In this document: piece after piece, positions 43,980 to 52,340 of the stretch
How the letters are laid out: every line of letters starts with the position of its first letter
Position numbering within the stretch: position 1 is the first letter of the stretch
Assembly (NCBI GenBank): GCA_000436475.1
Contig: FR886161.1
Coordinates: forward strand, 1-63,007
Length of the DNA stretch: 63,007 nucleotides
Reading direction: 5' to 3'
Origin: Eubacterium sp. CAG:248
GTDB lineage: Bacteria > Bacillota > Clostridia > Lachnospirales > Lachnospiraceae
Made by a program: the position numbers and the translations under genes
The notes under the pieces: generated by a model
What the model was told of the DNA's origin: nothing
Seen by the model: the letters and a program-made list of their open reading frames with translations, nothing else
The model's database searches: none

Positions 43980-45467
43980 TTAGATGCCAAGAAACTTCTT
44001 TACTTCATCTGTCATTTCATTTACTTCACATACTGTATTATGAAGTACTGGAGCTGTTCTGATTTCTTCAATAGCATTTGGAACTTTTACCTTTGCAAGT
44101 TCACTTAACTTATCTACAAGCTCGAAATCACCCATAGCGGCATACTTAGGATCTATAGCCTCCATTACGCTTCTTGTGAACTTATATGGACTTGCTGTAG
44201 ATGCTATGACTGTCTTAGTGTCATCATTAGTATCTGCCTTGTACTTGTTATAAACTGCTGCAGCTACTGCTGTATGAGTATCAATAACATATCCACATGT
44301 TTCATAAAGTTCTTTTATAGTAGCAGCATCCTCTGCCTCTGTAGCATAGTTGCCATAGAAGTCTGAAAGCTGTGCTTTCATATCTTCTGTTATCTCATAC
44401 TTACCTGTTGTCTTAAGAGAATCCATAAGTTCTTTATTCTTTCCAGCATTATTTCCAGCTATTCTATATATAAGTCTTTCAAGGTTGCTTGAAATAAGAA
44501 TATCCATAGATGGAGAAGTTGTAAGAACGAATTCTCTGTTTCTATCATATTCACCTGTTGTAAAGAAATCGTATAATACTTTATTCTCGTTAGAAGCACA
44601 TATAAGCTTATTAATAGGAAGTCCCATATTTTTAGCATAAAATGCAGCAAGAATATTTCCAAAGTTACCAGTAGGAACTACTGCATTAATCTTCTCGCCT
44701 TCTTTTATCTCGCCATTGGCAAGGAGTCTTGCATACGCATATACATAATATACAATCTGAGGTACAAGTCGTCCTATATTGATAGAGTTAGCTGATGAGA
44801 ACTGGAAGCCTGCATTATTCATAACCTTTTCAAGTTCTTTATCGCCAAATATATTCTTAACACCTGTCTGCGCATCATCAAAGTTACCCTTGATTCCGAT
44901 AACGTGAGTGTTTGCACCCTTCTGTGTAACCATCTGCTTTTCCTGTATAGGACTTACACCATTCTTAGGGTAGAACACTACTATTCTTGTTCCCGGAACA
45001 TCTGCAAAGCCTGCAAGTGCAGCCTTTCCTGTATCTCCTGATGTTGCTGTAAGGATTACTATTTCGTTCTTGACATCATTCTTCTTAGCTGATGTTGTAA
45101 GTAAGTGTGGTAATATAGATAAAGCCATATCTTTAAACGCAATAGTTGCGCCATGGAATAATTCCAGATAATAAGCTCCTTCTGCTTTAACTAATGGTGC
45201 TATCTCTTCAGTATCAAACTTAGAATCATAAGCCTTGTCAATACAGTTTTTTAACTCTTCCTCTGTAAAATCGTCAAGCATAAGCTTCATAACTTCGTAA
45301 GCAACTTCCTTGTAAGACATCTTTGAAAGTTCTTCTAAGCTCTTATCTAATGAAGGAATAGATTCTGGTACGAATAATCCGCCATCTGGAGCAAGTCCCT
45401 TTAATATAGCCTGTGAAGCTGTTACTCTTACATTATCATCCCTTGTACTTCTGTAAAATAAACTCAT
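43980..45467 (-). CDS. thrC: Threonine synthase
   Basis: PLP enzyme converting O-phosphohomoserine to threonine. From the ATG at 45467 the protein starts MSLFYRSTRDD, typical of the long ThrC type; the PLP lysine lies in GATIAFKDMALSI and ATSGDTGKAALAGF is the phosphate/substrate loop. 495 aa, full length. The frame is open to 45581, but the upstream residues are non-homologous and no ribosome binding site is seen there; GGTGG precedes the ATG. A promoter at 45631-45660 gives a leader of about 155 nt. The end of that leader (TTCACC) can pair with the GGTGGAA ribosome binding site. Confidence 0.95.
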   Translation of the reverse strand: MSLFYRSTRDDNVRVTASQAILKGLAPDGGLFVPESIPSLDKSLEELSKMSYKEVAYEVMKLMLDDFTEEELKNCIDKAYDSKFDTEEIAPLVKAEGAYYLELFHGATIAFKDMALSILPHLLTTSAKKNDVKNEIVILTATSGDTGKAALAGFADVPGTRIVVFYPKNGVSPIQEKQMVTQKGANTHVIGIKGNFDDAQTGVKNIFGDKELEKVMNNAGFQFSSANSINIGRLVPQIVYYVYAYARLLANGEIKEGEKINAVVPTGNFGNILAAFYAKNMGLPINKLICASNENKVLYDFFTTGEYDRNREFVLTTSPSMDILISSNLERLIYRIAGNNAGKNKELMDSLKTTGKYEITEDMKAQLSDFYGNYATEAEDAATIKELYETCGYVIDTHTAVAAAVYNKYKADTNDDTKTVIASTASPYKFTRSVMEAIDPKYAAMGDFELVDKLSELAKVKVPNAIEEIRTAPVLHNTVCEVNEMTDEVKKFLGI

Positions 45468-45806
45468 CTTGTATTCCACCTTTTTTATTTTATTGAGGTG
45501 AATCTTAATTATCCTGATGTCATATTTTGTTGTTCTATTTACCTGCATATTTATATAATGTAAGCCTTGTCCATAAACCATATAACATTTTAATAATAAG
45601 ATTCCTGCTAAAATGCTTTAAACAGAAACCATTATACAACAATGCACACAGGAAAAACAATAGGCATATTGAATTATTCGCAATTTTATAATAAAATATA
45701 TAGGATTGATAAATATTAAACAATATGTTTAAAGTACATATTTACATATTATTAATGTTATGAATGTTACGAATATTAAAAATACTACTAATGGGAGAAT
45801 ATAATA
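45468..45806. other. Divergent intergenic region between thrC and the AP2 gene
   Basis: 339 nt with no gene. It holds the thrC promoter, the long thrC leader and the AP2-gene leader with GGGAGA 8 nt before its TTG start. Plus-strand promoter elements for the AP2 gene are AT-rich and I cannot choose one with confidence. Confidence 0.5.
45631..45660 (-). promoter_or_regulatory. Probable promoter of thrC
   Basis: On the minus strand TTGTTT (45655-45660), 18 bp, perfect TATAAT (45631-45636). Confidence 0.55.
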
Positions 45807-46691
45807 TTGGCTACAGGTGTTTATAAAACAACTAAAAAAGACGGTTCTGTATATTACAGAGTTTCAATAACATATAAGAATAAGCATATAAGTATAGGTA
45901 GTTATGATGATGAATTTTTGGCATCTGCGGCATATGCTATAGCCAATGATGTCTTATATAAACCCGGCACCTACTATATTGACAAAGATATGCATACAAC
46001 CTCATATAACCACATAGCAGCAGAATTATCAAACAATGCTTCACTCAAAAGCAGCAACATATCTGATGGCACTTCTGTTGATTTTTTTACTTTTTTCCCA
46101 TATGCGAAATTCATAAGTCTCATTAACTTTCGTGATAATGGAATATATATAAAAACGCCTATTTACCTTTGTGATAAATCTTTCCTGTATTTTCTTAATC
46201 CTGAAAATATACTTACATTCTCAACTGATGATTTATTTTATTATTCACATCATACAATTCTGTGCCGTGGTGGATATTATTTTGTGAACGACTATGGCAT
46301 GCAGACAAGCATACTTTCACGTTTTGGTATAAGAAATCATTCTGTTAAGGGCAGAGACTATATATTCCGCAACGGAGATGAGCATGACTACCGGTATGAA
46401 AACGTATGCGTAATAAATAAATATAACGGAGTAAACAAGATAGAAAAAAACGGAAGAACTTTTTTTCAAAGCCGTATACACATCAACGGCAATTATATAA
46501 TAGGAATATATAAGTCAGAAAATGAAGCTGCCATAGCATATAATAAAGTTGTCGATATTCTTGAAAACATACAATCTGTATCATACATAAAAAACTATAT
46601 TGAAGATATGTCATACATTACATACGCTTCTATTTATAACAGCATCAAAATTTCAAAAAAACTAACCGAATATATTGAAGGATTAAAATAA
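45807..46691 (+). CDS. AP2-domain protein with a degenerate HNH-like centre
   Basis: 294 aa with a TTG start (GGGAGA 8 nt upstream). Residues 1-55 (GVYKTTKKDGSVYYRVSI, then GSYDDEFLASAAYAIA) and residues about 212-262 (YNGVNKIEKNGRTFFQSRI, then GIYKSENEAAIAYNKV) are two AP2-like three-strand plus helix domains. Between them, IYLCDKSFLYFLN and NGDEHDYRYENVCVINK follow the plan of NUMOD/HNH homing endonucleases (DGN..DNRRENL), but no intact HNH histidine pair is visible. It may be a DNA-binding protein descended from a homing endonuclease. It stands alone on the plus strand with a terminator behind it. Confidence 0.7.
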   Translation: MATGVYKTTKKDGSVYYRVSITYKNKHISIGSYDDEFLASAAYAIANDVLYKPGTYYIDKDMHTTSYNHIAAELSNNASLKSSNISDGTSVDFFTFFPYAKFISLINFRDNGIYIKTPIYLCDKSFLYFLNPENILTFSTDDLFYYSHHTILCRGGYYFVNDYGMQTSILSRFGIRNHSVKGRDYIFRNGDEHDYRYENVCVINKYNGVNKIEKNGRTFFQSRIHINGNYIIGIYKSENEAAIAYNKVVDILENIQSVSYIKNYIEDMSYITYASIYNSIKISKKLTEYIEGLK

Positions 46692-46750
46692 AAAAGACCA
46701 GAATCATAACATTATCCATCATTGAATGTATTATGTGATTCTGATCTTTT
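46692..46750. terminator. Bidirectional terminator between the AP2 gene and the sortase operon
   Basis: AAAAGACCAGAATCA pairs with TGATTCTGATCTTTT with one mismatch; A- and T-runs on both sides serve both convergent genes. Confidence 0.85.
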
Positions 46751-46768
46751 ATTATGCTTCAGCTTCGC

Positions 46769-47668
46769 CTACTCTTCTGCTTCATGGTGTGAATGATGCG
46801 AATGATGAGTATGGCTATGCGATGCTTTTTTCTTTAAGTTATTTTTTAATATTATTGTAAGTGCTATAAGCCCTGCCGATAAAACAAGGAAAAATATAGA
46901 AATATACACAAACATCAGCAGACTCTTATCTGCTGTTTTAATAAGCATATTATAATAATATGCCGGCGATATAGCCAGCCTTCTATATATGCCCTTAATA
47001 TACAGATACATTGGAATGATTCCTGTCATGTATGCTGCTGCAAGTGTTGAATATGTTATATATCTTATTGCTCTATGCACATATCTATGATCCTTAATTA
47101 TTATAAATACCGCAATCATTATAAGAACAAGGATTGCTGCAAGAACCTTAAAATATATATTATCAAACATTTTCCTCATGGAAACATAATAGTTAATAAA
47201 TGTAATCCCAAGTGAAGATTTATAATTATCTTCTATCTGTGTAAGGAAGCCATCTATAGCAGTCTGCTGCTGGGTTCCTATTTCTATATTATTCTTTCTG
47301 GCATAATCTTCTATATTAGAATTAAGTCTTTCTCTTATCTGTGACGTATCTGGTGTATACATAGTACCTGCAAGCTGTGCTTCCAGATTATTCTGTATAT
47401 CATCCTTTACTTCATTATAATAAAATACATTTTCAAAAACCTCAGCATGAAGCATCATAGGTCTTCCAAGCTGTTTGCTTGTTGACACTACATCTTCATA
47501 TATTCCATTATAATAACCTGCAGCTGACATACTTTTATATATTGTATCCTTGTTAAATATACCCATATCAGCACCAACAAGGTACCCACCTATAGAAAGC
47601 AGAACTGATAATATAAAAGAGACTATAATACTTACAACATAAAACTTTCTTTGTTTACTTTTAGCCAT
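46769..47668 (-). CDS. Four-TM protein with a His-rich tail, third gene of the sortase operon
   Basis: A 299-aa membrane protein. One span near residues 9-30, about 135 extracellular helical residues, then three more spans (near 170-190, 205-228, 250-275) and a cytoplasmic tail ending HSHTHHSHHSHH and EAEE. The tail could bind metal, but such tails may also be neutral. The family is not known to me. The gene begins 10 nt after the sortase gene, so an accessory role in sorting is plausible. Confidence 0.6.
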   Translation of the reverse strand: MAKSKQRKFYVVSIIVSFILSVLLSIGGYLVGADMGIFNKDTIYKSMSAAGYYNGIYEDVVSTSKQLGRPMMLHAEVFENVFYYNEVKDDIQNNLEAQLAGTMYTPDTSQIRERLNSNIEDYARKNNIEIGTQQQTAIDGFLTQIEDNYKSSLGITFINYYVSMRKMFDNIYFKVLAAILVLIMIAVFIIIKDHRYVHRAIRYITYSTLAAAYMTGIIPMYLYIKGIYRRLAISPAYYYNMLIKTADKSLLMFVYISIFFLVLSAGLIALTIILKNNLKKKASHSHTHHSHHSHHEAEE

Positions 47669-47677
47669 ATAATCTCC

Positions 47678-48349
47678 TTAATAAATCAGATCTGGACCTG
47701 ATGTTTTATTCGCATACACAAACAATCTCTGTGAATATGATGTTAATGGTGTGAAAGGATAACATGTATACATAACAAGAACTTCTCGACCAGCATCAAG
47801 CAATGTTGCTGACTTATCATTAGCATCTGCAACCTTGGTATCATATACAGTATATGTATATTCACCATACGATGTTATAACCTTAAACACATCGCCAATT
47901 TCTATATACTGGAAAGGATAAAAAGATGTTTCGTGATGTCCAGCTATAAGTATAGGCTTACCAAACCCAAATATGGATGAGCCAATATATTGACCTACAC
48001 CTATATCAAGTTCATCGCTTCTGTCACCATATCCGACTCTTTCGTTCATGTTAAGTCTTTCACAGATAAGTCTTGCGTATCCATCTCCTAACTTAGGCTG
48101 CATATCAGGAGAGTATGGTATAGACTCTGGCTGTGTCTCTTTAGTTTCCTCTGTGTTATAGTCCTCCGGTACAAGATCGGTGTTCTCATCACCTACAACT
48201 GTCTCACCATCTGTGGTAAGAAGTGATATTGTAGAACCTGCTGATTTGATATATGGGGAAAGGCAGAAATACACTATAACAATTCCCACTATAGAAAGAA
48301 ATAATGGCACACATACGTATGCCATTACTCTTTTGAATGTTTTATTCAT
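47678..48349 (-). CDS. Sortase, class D-like
   Basis: Membrane-bound transpeptidase that anchors proteins at the cell surface. From the ATG at 48349: one membrane span (residues 9-30), an acidic linker, and the sortase beta barrel with catalytic His138 (LIAGHHET), Cys196 (LVMYTCYPF) and Arg208 (SQRLFVYA). The TxTCYP-type cysteine context suits class D sortases. The frame is open to 48397, overlapping the substrate gene; the ATG 12 nt behind that gene's stop is more likely, with coupled translation as no clear ribosome binding site is seen. 223 aa. Confidence 0.9.
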   Translation of the reverse strand: MNKTFKRVMAYVCVPLFLSIVGIVIVYFCLSPYIKSAGSTISLLTTDGETVVGDENTDLVPEDYNTEETKETQPESIPYSPDMQPKLGDGYARLICERLNMNERVGYGDRSDELDIGVGQYIGSSIFGFGKPILIAGHHETSFYPFQYIEIGDVFKVITSYGEYTYTVYDTKVADANDKSATLLDAGREVLVMYTCYPFTPLTSYSQRLFVYANKTSGPDLIY

Positions 48350-48360
48350 ATTGAATAATA

Positions 48361-48858
48361 TTAAGCAAATCTCTTCTTGCTTACTGCAACGCCACAAGCA
48401 ACTAAGCCCATAGCTAATACAGCAATACCAGCAACAGTAGCTGTTGTAGTAGCTCCTGTAGCCTTAACTGGATTAGATGATACTGTGTACTGTGTACCCT
48501 TTGCATCTGTAACTGAAATAGTCTTGTCAGCAAAAGAAACCTTAGCGCCTACTTTAGCAGCAGCTGTTTCAATGTTAGCCTTAATCTTGCTAATCTGATC
48601 AGCTGAAAGATCAGCTACGCTCTTTGCTTCACCAGCAGTTGCCTTAGCTGCCTTGATTTCATTCTTTACAGCAGTTGCCTGCTCAGCTGTAAGTTCATTG
48701 TTAGCAAGGAACTTTACTGCCTGATCATAATACTCACCTGTAACTCCAGCTTCTGTAAGAGCATCCTTAACATCATCGTTAGGTGTTGCTGCAAATGCTG
48801 TGATAGACATAGCAAGTACGAGTACTAATGAAAGTACTAATGTTGTGATTTTTTTCAT
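48361..48858 (-). CDS. Likely dedicated sortase substrate (surface protein)
   Basis: 165 aa: signal peptide (LVLVLAMSITAFAA, cleavage near residue 24), a soluble part of about 105 helical, Ala/Lys-rich residues, a sorting-like NPVKATGA (129-136), a membrane span (139-158) and the basic end SKKRFA. This is the layout of a cell-wall sorting signal with an unusual motif in place of LPXTG. It is the first gene of a three-gene unit with the sortase, which makes it the probable partner. AAAGGA precedes the ATG. Confidence 0.75.
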   Translation of the reverse strand: MKKITTLVLSLVLVLAMSITAFAATPNDDVKDALTEAGVTGEYYDQAVKFLANNELTAEQATAVKNEIKAAKATAGEAKSVADLSADQISKIKANIETAAAKVGAKVSFADKTISVTDAKGTQYTVSSNPVKATGATTTATVAGIAVLAMGLVACGVAVSKKRFA

Positions 48859-48923
48859 CTTTTTTTATCCTTTTCTTTTTTTGTATAAACATATAAAGAA
48901 TAGGAACTATCCCCTATATGCCT

Positions 48924-48949
48924 TGTAAACTGGTTTAAACCAGCTCACA
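48924..48949. promoter_or_regulatory. 26-bp operator-like palindrome in the sortase-operon leader
   Basis: The half TGTAAACTGGTTT (48924-48936) and the half AAACCAGCTCACA (48937-48949) are complementary at 11 of 13 positions, with the core CTGGTTTAAACCAG perfect. It lies between the promoter and the start codon of the substrate gene, where a repressor would block transcription. Confidence 0.65.
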
Positions 48950-48969
48950 TCATATTGTTTACGGTTTAT

Positions 48970-48998
48970 AGAATACACCTTATAGTTTCATATGTCAA
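48970..48998 (-). promoter_or_regulatory. Sigma-A promoter of the sortase operon
   Basis: On the minus strand TTGACA (48993-48998), 17 bp, TATTCT (48970-48975). Confidence 0.7.
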
Positions 48999-49052
48999 CT
49001 TTTTGACAAATTTTTCATTATTTTTCAAATACAATTGAATAATAATAATCAA

Positions 49053-49544
49053 TTAGCTGTTTTTATTATTGATGTAGTTAACTAACCCTTCGGCTTTTAT
49101 AATCTTCTGCATAAACTCAGGAAATGCCTGACCCTGGAATGTCTGGCCTGTTGTCTTATCTGTTATAATACCACTGTCAAAATCTATGGCTACATCATCA
49201 CCTGCATTAATAGCCTCAGCCGCTTCTTTACACTCTATAATAGGAAGTCCGATATTTATTGAATTTCTGTAGAATATTCTTGCAAATGTTTCCGCAATAA
49301 CACAGCTTACACCTGCTGCCTTTATAGCGATAGGAGCATGCTCTCTTGAAGAACCACAGCCAAAATTCTTATTAGCAACGATTATATCTCCCTTTTTAAC
49401 ATTCTTAACGAAATCCTTATCTATATCCTCCATACAGTGAGTAGCAAGCTCAGCTGGATCAGAAGAATTAAGATATCTTGCAGGAATAATTACATCTGTA
49501 TCTACATTGTCGCCGAATTTAAAAACTCTTCCTTCTGCTTTCAT
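49053..49544 (-). CDS. leuD: 3-isopropylmalate dehydratase small subunit
   Basis: With LeuC isomerises 2- to 3-isopropylmalate in leucine synthesis. N-terminal KFGDNVDTDVIIPARYL and the swivelling-domain signature NFGCGSSREHAPIAIKA are intact; 163 aa is the short LeuD type usual in clostridia and archaea. It follows leuC on the same strand, but 257 nt containing a repeat element separate them. Confidence 0.96.
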   Translation of the reverse strand: MKAEGRVFKFGDNVDTDVIIPARYLNSSDPAELATHCMEDIDKDFVKNVKKGDIIVANKNFGCGSSREHAPIAIKAAGVSCVIAETFARIFYRNSINIGLPIIECKEAAEAINAGDDVAIDFDSGIITDKTTGQTFQGQAFPEFMQKIIKAEGLVNYINNKNS

Positions 49545-49631
49545 ATTATCCTCGATTTCTGTGCACTATACTGCACTTATATATTTTATGATCATTTATA
49601 CATTAGATGTCGGTGGACACCCACTTATTTT

Positions 49632-49797
49632 GATACCTACGGATTGTTCCGTGCTACGCACTCCCACAATCCTACCCAATATTCGCATATCGTGGGATTA
49701 TCATCCCACTTTTATGCTCATATCGGGGCGGGTCCCAAGGTCTTTCACCCACCTATGAGCAAGCTCAGGTGTGTTCAGACCTTTTGACCCTGGTATC
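49632..49797. repeat. Intergenic structured element, copy B (with insertion)
   Basis: Plus strand from GATACC (49632-49637) to GGTATC (49792-49797), which pair. The left part has GGATTGT..GTGC TAC GCAC..ACAATCC, the right part CACCT AT GAGC AA GCTC AGGTG followed by CAGACCTTTTGACCCTGG. Compared with copy A it carries about 70 extra nucleotides in the middle, including a GTGGGAT/ATCCCAC hairpin. It lies inside the leuC-leuD unit. Confidence 0.7.
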
Positions 49798-49801
49798 TAC
49801 A

Positions 49802-51067
49802 TTATAAACCAAGCTCAGATGGCTGGCTGATCTTTCCTGTAACAGCACTTGCCGCTGCAACAGCAGGACTTGCAAGATAGATTTCTGAATCAACATGACC
49901 CATACGTCCTACAAAGTTTCTGTTAGTTGTTGATACGCATCTCTCGCCTTCTGCAAGGATACCCATATATCCACCAAGACATGGACCACATGTTGGAGTG
50001 CTGACAACAGCTCCTGCCTTAATAAATGTCTGTACAAGACCTTCTTCTATAGCCTGCATATATATCTTCTGAGTAGCTGGGATAACTATAACTCTTAACC
50101 CCTTAGCCACTTTTCTTCCTTCCAATATCTTAGCAGCACATCTTAAGTCATCTATACGTCCATTAGTACATGAACCGATAACTACCTGGTCTATCTTAAT
50201 ATCGTCTATAGAATCAACTGTATGTGTATTCTCAGGAAGATGTGGAAATGCTACTGTTGATCTGATAGTAGAAAGATCTATATCATAAACCTTATCATAT
50301 TCTGCATCATCATCAGCTGTATATTCAACAAATGGTCTCTTAGAATGTTCTTTCATATATTCTCTTGCAAGATCGTCTACTGGGAATATACCGTTCTTTC
50401 CACCAGCTTCTATAGCCATGTTAGCAATAGTGAATCTGTCATCCATAGTAAGTGTTGATACACCTGGACCTGTAAACTCCATAGACTTGTAAAGTGCGCC
50501 GTCCACGCCTATCATACCTATAATATGAAGAATAACATCCTTACCACTTACCCACTTGTTCAGTTTTCCTGTAAGATTAAACTTAATAGCAGAAGGAACC
50601 TTAAACCACGCCTTGCCTGTAGCCATACCAGCTGCCATATCTGTAGAACCAACACCTGTAGAAAATGCTCCGAGTGCTCCATATGTACATGTATGTGAAT
50701 CAGCACCTATAATAACATCACCAGCTACTGTAAGTCCCTGTTCTGGTAAAAGAGCATGTTCAATACCCATCTGTCCCACTTCAAAATAATTAGTAATGTC
50801 ATGCTTAGCTGCAAATTCTCTTACACATTTGCAATGCTCTGCTGACTTGATATCCTTATTAGGAACAAAATGATCTGGTACAAGAGCAATCTTATCCTTA
50901 TCAAATACTGTCTTAACAGTCATTTTATCCATCTCATGAATAGCTACTGGAGATGTGATATCATTACCAAGTACAAGATCTAAATCTGCCTCAATCAGCT
51001 GTCCTGCTTTAACTTCAGAAAGTCCTGCATGTGCTGCAAGTATCTTCTGTGTCATAGTCATTCCCAT
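49802..51067 (-). CDS. leuC: 3-isopropylmalate dehydratase large subunit
   Basis: Aconitase-family [4Fe-4S] subunit of the leucine pathway isomerase. GADSHTCTYGALGAFSTGVG, the cluster cysteine in VIGSCTNGRIDDL and the pair in TPTCGPCLGG are present. 421 aa is the archaeal/clostridial LeuC type matching the short LeuD. AGGAGG lies 9 nt before the ATG. Promoter at 51120-51148 and a 14-bp palindrome in the leader (51095-51108). Confidence 0.97.
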   Translation of the reverse strand: MGMTMTQKILAAHAGLSEVKAGQLIEADLDLVLGNDITSPVAIHEMDKMTVKTVFDKDKIALVPDHFVPNKDIKSAEHCKCVREFAAKHDITNYFEVGQMGIEHALLPEQGLTVAGDVIIGADSHTCTYGALGAFSTGVGSTDMAAGMATGKAWFKVPSAIKFNLTGKLNKWVSGKDVILHIIGMIGVDGALYKSMEFTGPGVSTLTMDDRFTIANMAIEAGGKNGIFPVDDLAREYMKEHSKRPFVEYTADDDAEYDKVYDIDLSTIRSTVAFPHLPENTHTVDSIDDIKIDQVVIGSCTNGRIDDLRCAAKILEGRKVAKGLRVIVIPATQKIYMQAIEEGLVQTFIKAGAVVSTPTCGPCLGGYMGILAEGERCVSTTNRNFVGRMGHVDSEIYLASPAVAAASAVTGKISQPSELGL

Positions 51068-51094
51068 TATACTTTTCCTCCTTTATTACGCTTA

Positions 51095-51108
51095 AGTCTT
51101 ATAAGACT
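51095..51108. promoter_or_regulatory. 14-bp palindrome in the leuC leader
   Basis: AGTCTTATAAGACT is a perfect palindrome between the leuC promoter and its ribosome binding site; a possible operator. Confidence 0.4.
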
Positions 51109-51119
51109 ATAATGTCAAT

Positions 51120-51148
51120 ATTTTACAGTATATCTTTATATATTGCAA
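51120..51148 (-). promoter_or_regulatory. Probable promoter of leuCD
   Basis: On the minus strand TTGCAA (51143-51148), 17 bp, TAAAAT (51120-51125). A TTGACA nearer to the gene lacks a matching -10. Confidence 0.5.
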
Positions 51149-51235
51149 GCACTCTGATACAGCCTGCCATCCGTATATCAGCTGATGCATCTGCATTTTA
51201 AGCACATTGACACATAGGGTCTATTCATTAACTTT

Positions 51236-52300
51236 TTATCTTAGCACATAATTTAATGTAATATTTCCTTTTTCAACTGATACATCTGCATACGCACCAC
51301 TTATAACCGGCATAGCTGGTGGAAGATGTCCTAAATCCACATCCATGATAACGGGTACTTTGTATTTTCCTGCAGCTGCCAACACTGCACTATACTGGTC
51401 AAGTCCCATCATATCCTGCCCAAACACAAGAGGTCTTCCTATAATAAATGCTTTAACATGTTTAAACCATCCTGCTTTTTCCATCTGCCACATAGCTCTC
51501 CTTATGGCAAACACGTTAAGGTCACAGCTTTCAAGAAACCATATAATACCATCATCCTTATACTTATCATTAAACTCACTTACATAATCGTACTCAGTGC
51601 CAGTAAGATTAACAAGGCAGTCCATACATCCACCAATCAACCTTCCACTTACATGTATACCTGTATCACTGTCCATCTCATCAACAGGTGTTTCATATTC
51701 TTTATCACCATAAAAGCATCTGAGGATTTTTTTCTCAGTAAGATTGTACTCAGGTGTCGGATTGTCTTCATTTTTCAAAGATTCTTTTTCCCACATGTCA
51801 TAGCCACTTACAGACAACTTCTTACCCATAAGAACATCCAGTGCATCTTTTAGTGAAGCATGCAGCTTATCTGCACCAAACGCTGCAGCACATGGTCCAT
51901 ATATGCTTGCGGTATCTGCTATCGTATTAAGTAAAAATGTAAAATTAGTATTATCTGAATATCCCATAAACCATTTTGGTTCTGCCGATTTTATCTTATT
52001 CCAGTCAACATACTCAAGGATTTCACACATAAGTTCTCCGCCACCACATGATATAAGTACATCATTGCTATCAGCTGCATACATATCACTTAGTTCCTTT
52101 CCGCATAGCTGCGGTGTGTTACTTATTCCTATCCCCTTGGCTTCATACACATTAGGACCATTATTTATATTAAGTCCCATATTCTTTAATCTCTCCTGTG
52201 CCCTTTTGAATCCTGTAATATAAGGCTCCGTTGCACATCCAAACGAAGGTGCAACGAAGCCTATGGTACCACCTGGCACAAGAAAATCCGGATACAACAT
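51236..52300 (-). CDS. LD-carboxypeptidase family protein (peptidase S66)
   Basis: Serine peptidase of the S66 family, which includes murein LD-carboxypeptidases and microcin C resistance proteins (MccF). Start of mature fold GTIGFVAPSFGC; nucleophile Ser in WFMGYSDNT; Glu in WFLESCDLN; His in VDLGHLPPAMP. 354 aa from the ATG at 52300 (GGAG 7 nt upstream). No signal peptide, so cytoplasmic: cell-wall recycling or resistance to peptide-nucleotide antibiotics. The MccF-like internal region (about residues 150-220) is large, which leans toward the MccF subgroup. Confidence 0.88.
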   Translation of the reverse strand: MLYPDFLVPGGTIGFVAPSFGCATEPYITGFKRAQERLKNMGLNINNGPNVYEAKGIGISNTPQLCGKELSDMYAADSNDVLISCGGGELMCEILEYVDWNKIKSAEPKWFMGYSDNTNFTFLLNTIADTASIYGPCAAAFGADKLHASLKDALDVLMGKKLSVSGYDMWEKESLKNEDNPTPEYNLTEKKILRCFYGDKEYETPVDEMDSDTGIHVSGRLIGGCMDCLVNLTGTEYDYVSEFNDKYKDDGIIWFLESCDLNVFAIRRAMWQMEKAGWFKHVKAFIIGRPLVFGQDMMGLDQYSAVLAAAGKYKVPVIMDVDLGHLPPAMPVISGAYADVSVEKGNITLNYVLR

Positions 52301-52340
52301 ATATATTCTCCTTTTCTTCCTGCTCATCAAAATATCATAT

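Noticed and set aside
49502..49787. Small plus-strand frames between leuD and leuC
   Set aside because: They cover the structured repeat element and leuD antisense, without ribosome binding sites or recognisable products.
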